Shown here: piece after piece, positions 22,292-24,844 of the stretch
Layout of the letters: every line of letters starts with the position of its first letter
Position numbering within the stretch: the first letter of the stretch is position 1
NCBI GenBank assembly: GCA_937988705.1
Contig: CALKIA010000507.1
Span: 1 to 24,844, forward strand
Source of the DNA: an uncultured Chloroflexota bacterium
GTDB taxonomy: Bacteria > Chloroflexota > Anaerolineae > Aggregatilineales > Phototrophicaceae
Direction: 5' to 3'
Length of the DNA: 24,844 nucleotides
Translations under genes and position numbers: made by a program
Notes under the pieces: model-generated
Told to the model about the DNA's origin: nothing
Databases searched by the model: none
The model's input: the letters and a program-made list of their open reading frames with translations, nothing else

Positions 22292-23923
22292 ATGGACTTT
22301 CTCCACGGCGGTGAATTGATCGCACGGGCGCTTAAGGCGCAGGGTGTGACCACACTGTATACACTGTGCGGCGGGCATATCGCGCCCATCTACGAAGGCT
22401 GCCTGAACAATAACATCGCCATCATCGACTTCCGGCACGAACAAGCCGCCGCCCACGCCGCCGACGCGCACGCGCGCCTGACGCATAATATCGGCGTGGC
22501 GGTCGTCACAGCCGGGCCGGGAGTCACCGACGCGGTGACCGGCGTCGCCAATGCGTATCAGGCGCGCAGCCCGATGATACTGATCGGCGGCGCGGCTCCG
22601 CTCAAGACCAAAGGCATGGGCGCGCTGCAAGAAATCCCCCAGACCGATATGTTCAAGACCTTCACCAAAGCGAGCTTCACCCTCGAACGTACCGAAGACA
22701 TCCCCGCCCTCCTGTTTGACGCCTTCCGCACCGCGTTGAGCGGGCGACCCGGCCCGGTGTTCATCGAAGCCCCGTTTGACGTGCTGTTCAACGCGGTCGA
22801 TGCCATGCCCATGCCGGAACGCATCATCATCGAGCCGCAGCAACCGGAGGTTGGCGCGTTGGCGCGCATCTTCGACATTTTGCGCGGCGCGCAGCGGCCC
22901 GTACTCATCGCCGGAACACAAGTGTACTGGGATGGCGGACAGGTCGCTCTGCGCGAACTGGCGGAACAAACCCACATGCCGGTCTTCACCAATGGCGCAG
23001 GACGGGGAACGCTGCCCATGGTCCACCCCAACTGCCTGAAAGCCGTACGCTCCGCCGCCACCCGCGACGCCGACGCGATTCTATTGATCGGCACACCGCT
23101 CGACTTTCGCCTGAAGTATGGGCAAGAGTTTAACGCGGATGCCAAACTGATCCAGATCGAAAATGATGCGGCGGAACTGAATCACAACCGCGCCGCCGAT
23201 GTCGCCCTGTGTGCAGATGCGCGGTTGGTGCTGGAAGCGCTCGCGGAAGGCTTACAAGGAGTCCGCTACGACGAATGGATGAGCACGCTGCGCGGCAAAG
23301 AAGATCGCAAAGAGGCCGAGCTGCGTGACTGGCAAGCGATCGACTCGCTGCCTGTTAATCATTTCCGTTTTGCGGCGGAAGTGAATCGATTCATCGATGC
23401 AAACACCATCGTAATCGGTGATGGCGGCGATATTGTCTCCGCGTGTGCCAAAGTCATCGACCTGACGCAGCCCGGTCAGTGGCTCGACCCCGGCCCACTC
23501 GGCACACTAGGGGTTGGCATGCCCTTCGCCATCGCCGCCCAGCATCTGTTCCCCAACAAGCGCGTGCTGGTCATCAATGGGGATGGCTCGTTCGGCTTGA
23601 ACGGCTTCGAATTCGACACCGCGATCCGCTTCAACCTGCCGATCGTGAGCATCGTCGGCAACGACGCGGGCTGGGGACAGATCCGCACGCCGCAAAAGAT
23701 CATGGTGGGCGCGGATCGAGCGGTCGCTACTTCCCTGGCGCCAACCCGCTATGATCGGGTGGTCGTGGCACTTGGAGGCTACGGCGAACACATCGAATCG
23801 CCGGACGCCATCGTACCCGCGCTGGAACGCGCTTTCGCCAGCGGACTACCCGCCTGTATCAATGTGCCGCTCGATCCGGATGGCATGAGCAAGACGGGCG
23901 CGAGCACACCGTATATCGTCTAG
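22292..23923 (+). CDS. Thiamine-diphosphate enzyme, acetolactate synthase / 2-hydroxyacyl-CoA lyase-like
   Basis: A 543-residue protein with the three-domain layout of the IlvB/oxalyl-CoA decarboxylase family. Catalytic Glu50 lies in RHEQAAAHAA (48-57), VVTAGPG (71-77) and GRPGPVFIEAP (151-161) are family-typical, and the ThDP-Mg motif runs from GDGS (430-433) to Asn457. It may cleave or form 2-hydroxyacyl-CoA bonds or act as an acetolactate-type synthase. The second half lacks an obvious ADP-binding signature I can assign. I start at ATG 22292 because AGGAG lies 8 nt upstream; the same frame is open 25 codons earlier, across the promoter. The permease gene begins 10 nt after its stop. Confidence 0.88.
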   Translation: MDFLHGGELIARALKAQGVTTLYTLCGGHIAPIYEGCLNNNIAIIDFRHEQAAAHAADAHARLTHNIGVAVVTAGPGVTDAVTGVANAYQARSPMILIGGAAPLKTKGMGALQEIPQTDMFKTFTKASFTLERTEDIPALLFDAFRTALSGRPGPVFIEAPFDVLFNAVDAMPMPERIIIEPQQPEVGALARIFDILRGAQRPVLIAGTQVYWDGGQVALRELAEQTHMPVFTNGAGRGTLPMVHPNCLKAVRSAATRDADAILLIGTPLDFRLKYGQEFNADAKLIQIENDAAELNHNRAADVALCADARLVLEALAEGLQGVRYDEWMSTLRGKEDRKEAELRDWQAIDSLPVNHFRFAAEVNRFIDANTIVIGDGGDIVSACAKVIDLTQPGQWLDPGPLGTLGVGMPFAIAAQHLFPNKRVLVINGDGSFGLNGFEFDTAIRFNLPIVSIVGNDAGWGQIRTPQKIMVGADRAVATSLAPTRYDRVVVALGGYGEHIESPDAIVPALERAFASGLPACINVPLDPDGMSKTGASTPYIV

Positions 23924-23933
23924 GAGACTGCTC

Positions 23934-24749
23934 TTGAGTATTTTGAGGGGAGTGTGGCGCACCGCGCTGCTGGGACTCGTCGCGAAACTGGCGGCGCTGG
24001 TCGCCCTGCTCTTTCTGACCCTACCCGTCGTCGCGCTCATCGTGCGGGCTGTACAAACGCAAGCATGGAATGACGCGCCTGACTCCGCCGTCCCCACGGC
24101 CATCTGGTTAAGCTTCGTCACGACGTCGATCACGGTGCTGTTCACGCTCGTCTTCGGGACGCCGCTCGCGTACCGACTGGCGCACGGACGCGGTCGCCTG
24201 CCGCGATTGCTCAGCGTATTGGTCGAACTGCCGATTGTGCTACCCCCGGCGGTCGCCGGGTTAGCGCTGTTGATCACCTTCGGGCGCCGGGGCCTGCTGG
24301 GCGGCCTCCTGAGCGCCGCCGACATTTCGCTCTCGTTCACTACGTTCGCGGTGATCATGGCGCAGGCCTTCGTCGCGTCGCCATTTTACATTCGCGCCGC
24401 ACAGGTCGGTTTCGCAGGCGTCCCCCGCGATCTGGAAGATGCCGCGCGCGTAGATGGCGCGGGCGATGTCACGCTGCTCCTATACATCACGCTGCCTCTG
24501 GCACGGCGTGCGTTGGGTGCGGGGATTGTGCTCGCGTGGGCGCGGGCGCTCGGCGAATTCGGCGCGACGATTCTGTTTGCGGGGAGCTTGCAGGGGCGTA
24601 CGCAAACGATGCCGCTGCTCATCTACAACGTGATCGAGCGCGATATTGACGCCGCCATCTGGACGGGTCTGATCCTGATCGGTCTGGCGCTGGTCGCGCT
24701 GGTGATCTCGCAGCTGCTGGGGCGCAAAGACGGCGATCCGCTGGCATAA
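23934..24749 (+). CDS. modB: Molybdate/tungstate-type ABC transporter permease (ModB-like)
   Basis: A 271-residue inner-membrane permease with five or six hydrophobic helices. The cytoplasmic EAA loop that docks the ATPase is DLEDAARVDGAGDVTLLLYI (positions about 166-185), and the ModB-typical block RALGEFGATILFAGSLQGRT follows at about 205-224. It should carry molybdate, tungstate or a similar oxyanion. The start is TTG, with AGGAG 7 nt upstream overlapping the stop of the preceding ThDP-enzyme gene, so the pair is one transcript. No binding protein or ATPase gene is beside it upstream, and a strong hairpin lies just downstream. Confidence 0.88.
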   Translation: MSILRGVWRTALLGLVAKLAALVALLFLTLPVVALIVRAVQTQAWNDAPDSAVPTAIWLSFVTTSITVLFTLVFGTPLAYRLAHGRGRLPRLLSVLVELPIVLPPAVAGLALLITFGRRGLLGGLLSAADISLSFTTFAVIMAQAFVASPFYIRAAQVGFAGVPRDLEDAARVDGAGDVTLLLYITLPLARRALGAGIVLAWARALGEFGATILFAGSLQGRTQTMPLLIYNVIERDIDAAIWTGLILIGLALVALVISQLLGRKDGDPLA

Positions 24750-24753
24750 GCCG

Positions 24754-24785
24754 AAAATAAAAGACCGGGACAATGTCCCGGTCTT
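24754..24785 (-). terminator. Strong hairpin terminator
   Basis: A perfect 11-bp stem, AAGACCGGGAC (24761-24771) and GTCCCGGTCTT (24775-24785), around AAT. On the minus strand it is followed by TTTATTTT, a textbook Rho-independent terminator for a gene entering from the right; on the plus strand it may also end the permease transcript, 12 nt after its stop. Confidence 0.8.
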
Positions 24786-24816
24786 GAAACTAAAGTAGAC
24801 TCTCGAAAGTCCCAAT

Positions 24817-24842
24817 GTAGGGGTAGACCTCTGTGTCTACCC
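24817..24842 (+). repeat. GTAGGG palindromic repeat, variant copy
   Basis: GTAG precedes GGGTAGAC (24821-24828), CTCTGT, and GTCTACCC (24835-24842), a perfect 8-bp stem. It has the same layout as the GTAGGGAC elements around 8301-9634, with a fully different stem. Confidence 0.7.
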
Positions 24843-24844
24843 GG

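Noticed and set aside
22214..23026. Minus-strand open frame (270 codons) opposite the ThDP enzyme
   Set aside because: Low-complexity, no recognisable domain, opposite an intact ThDP-binding protein.

Overview
The window looks like a chromosomal segment of a GC-rich (about 60% by eye) bacterium, most likely a Chloroflexota (Anaerolineae-like) lineage. This rests on the mix of protein types: an archaeal-style XPB helicase with its Bax1/DUF790 nuclease, a PASTA-less Ser/Thr kinase, VIT-vWA, TIR-SUMF1 and CNB-patatin proteins, a cyanophycinase, and intergenic palindromes of the GTAGGGAC type. No rRNA, tRNA, CRISPR array, transposase or phage gene was found. The phylum call is an inference from gene content and cannot be proven here.

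Layout. 1-5560 (all minus strand): a Ser/Thr kinase cut by the window edge, then a tight three-gene unit transcribed in the order class II terpene cyclase, HAD phosphatase (ATGA overlap), VIT-vWA protein (12-nt gap). An AT-rich leader with a 10-bp inverted repeat precedes the cyclase. 5710-8232: a small unknown gene, an APH-fold phosphotransferase, and a divergent amidohydrolase. 8233-9920: a dienelactone-hydrolase-family exported protein and about 700 bp of repeat-rich, gene-free DNA. 9921-10715: cyanophycinase. 10797-13250 (minus): a RidA / luciferase-like oxidoreductase / old-yellow-enzyme operon. 13281-13532: a repeat-bearing spacer.

13533-17254: a plus-strand Hsp70-like ATPase whose C-terminal ~270 residues look like a six-bladed GyrA/ParC C-terminal pinwheel. 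It meets a minus-strand TIR-TM-SUMF1 protein tail to tail, with the two stop codons overlapping. 17330-22217 (minus): XPB helicase, Bax1-like nuclease, then a patatin phospholipase with two cyclic-nucleotide-binding domains. 22292-24749 (plus): a ThDP-dependent lyase/decarboxylase and a ModB-like permease, followed by a strong hairpin and another copy of the palindromic repeat.

Most promising items: (1) the cyclase + HAD pair, which looks like a split version of the HAD-terpene cyclase fusions that make cyclic terpene alcohols; (2) the Hsp70-GyrA-pinwheel fusion; (3) the compositionally mosaic TIR-SUMF1 receptor-like protein; (4) a palindromic repeat family whose stem bases change in compensating pairs.
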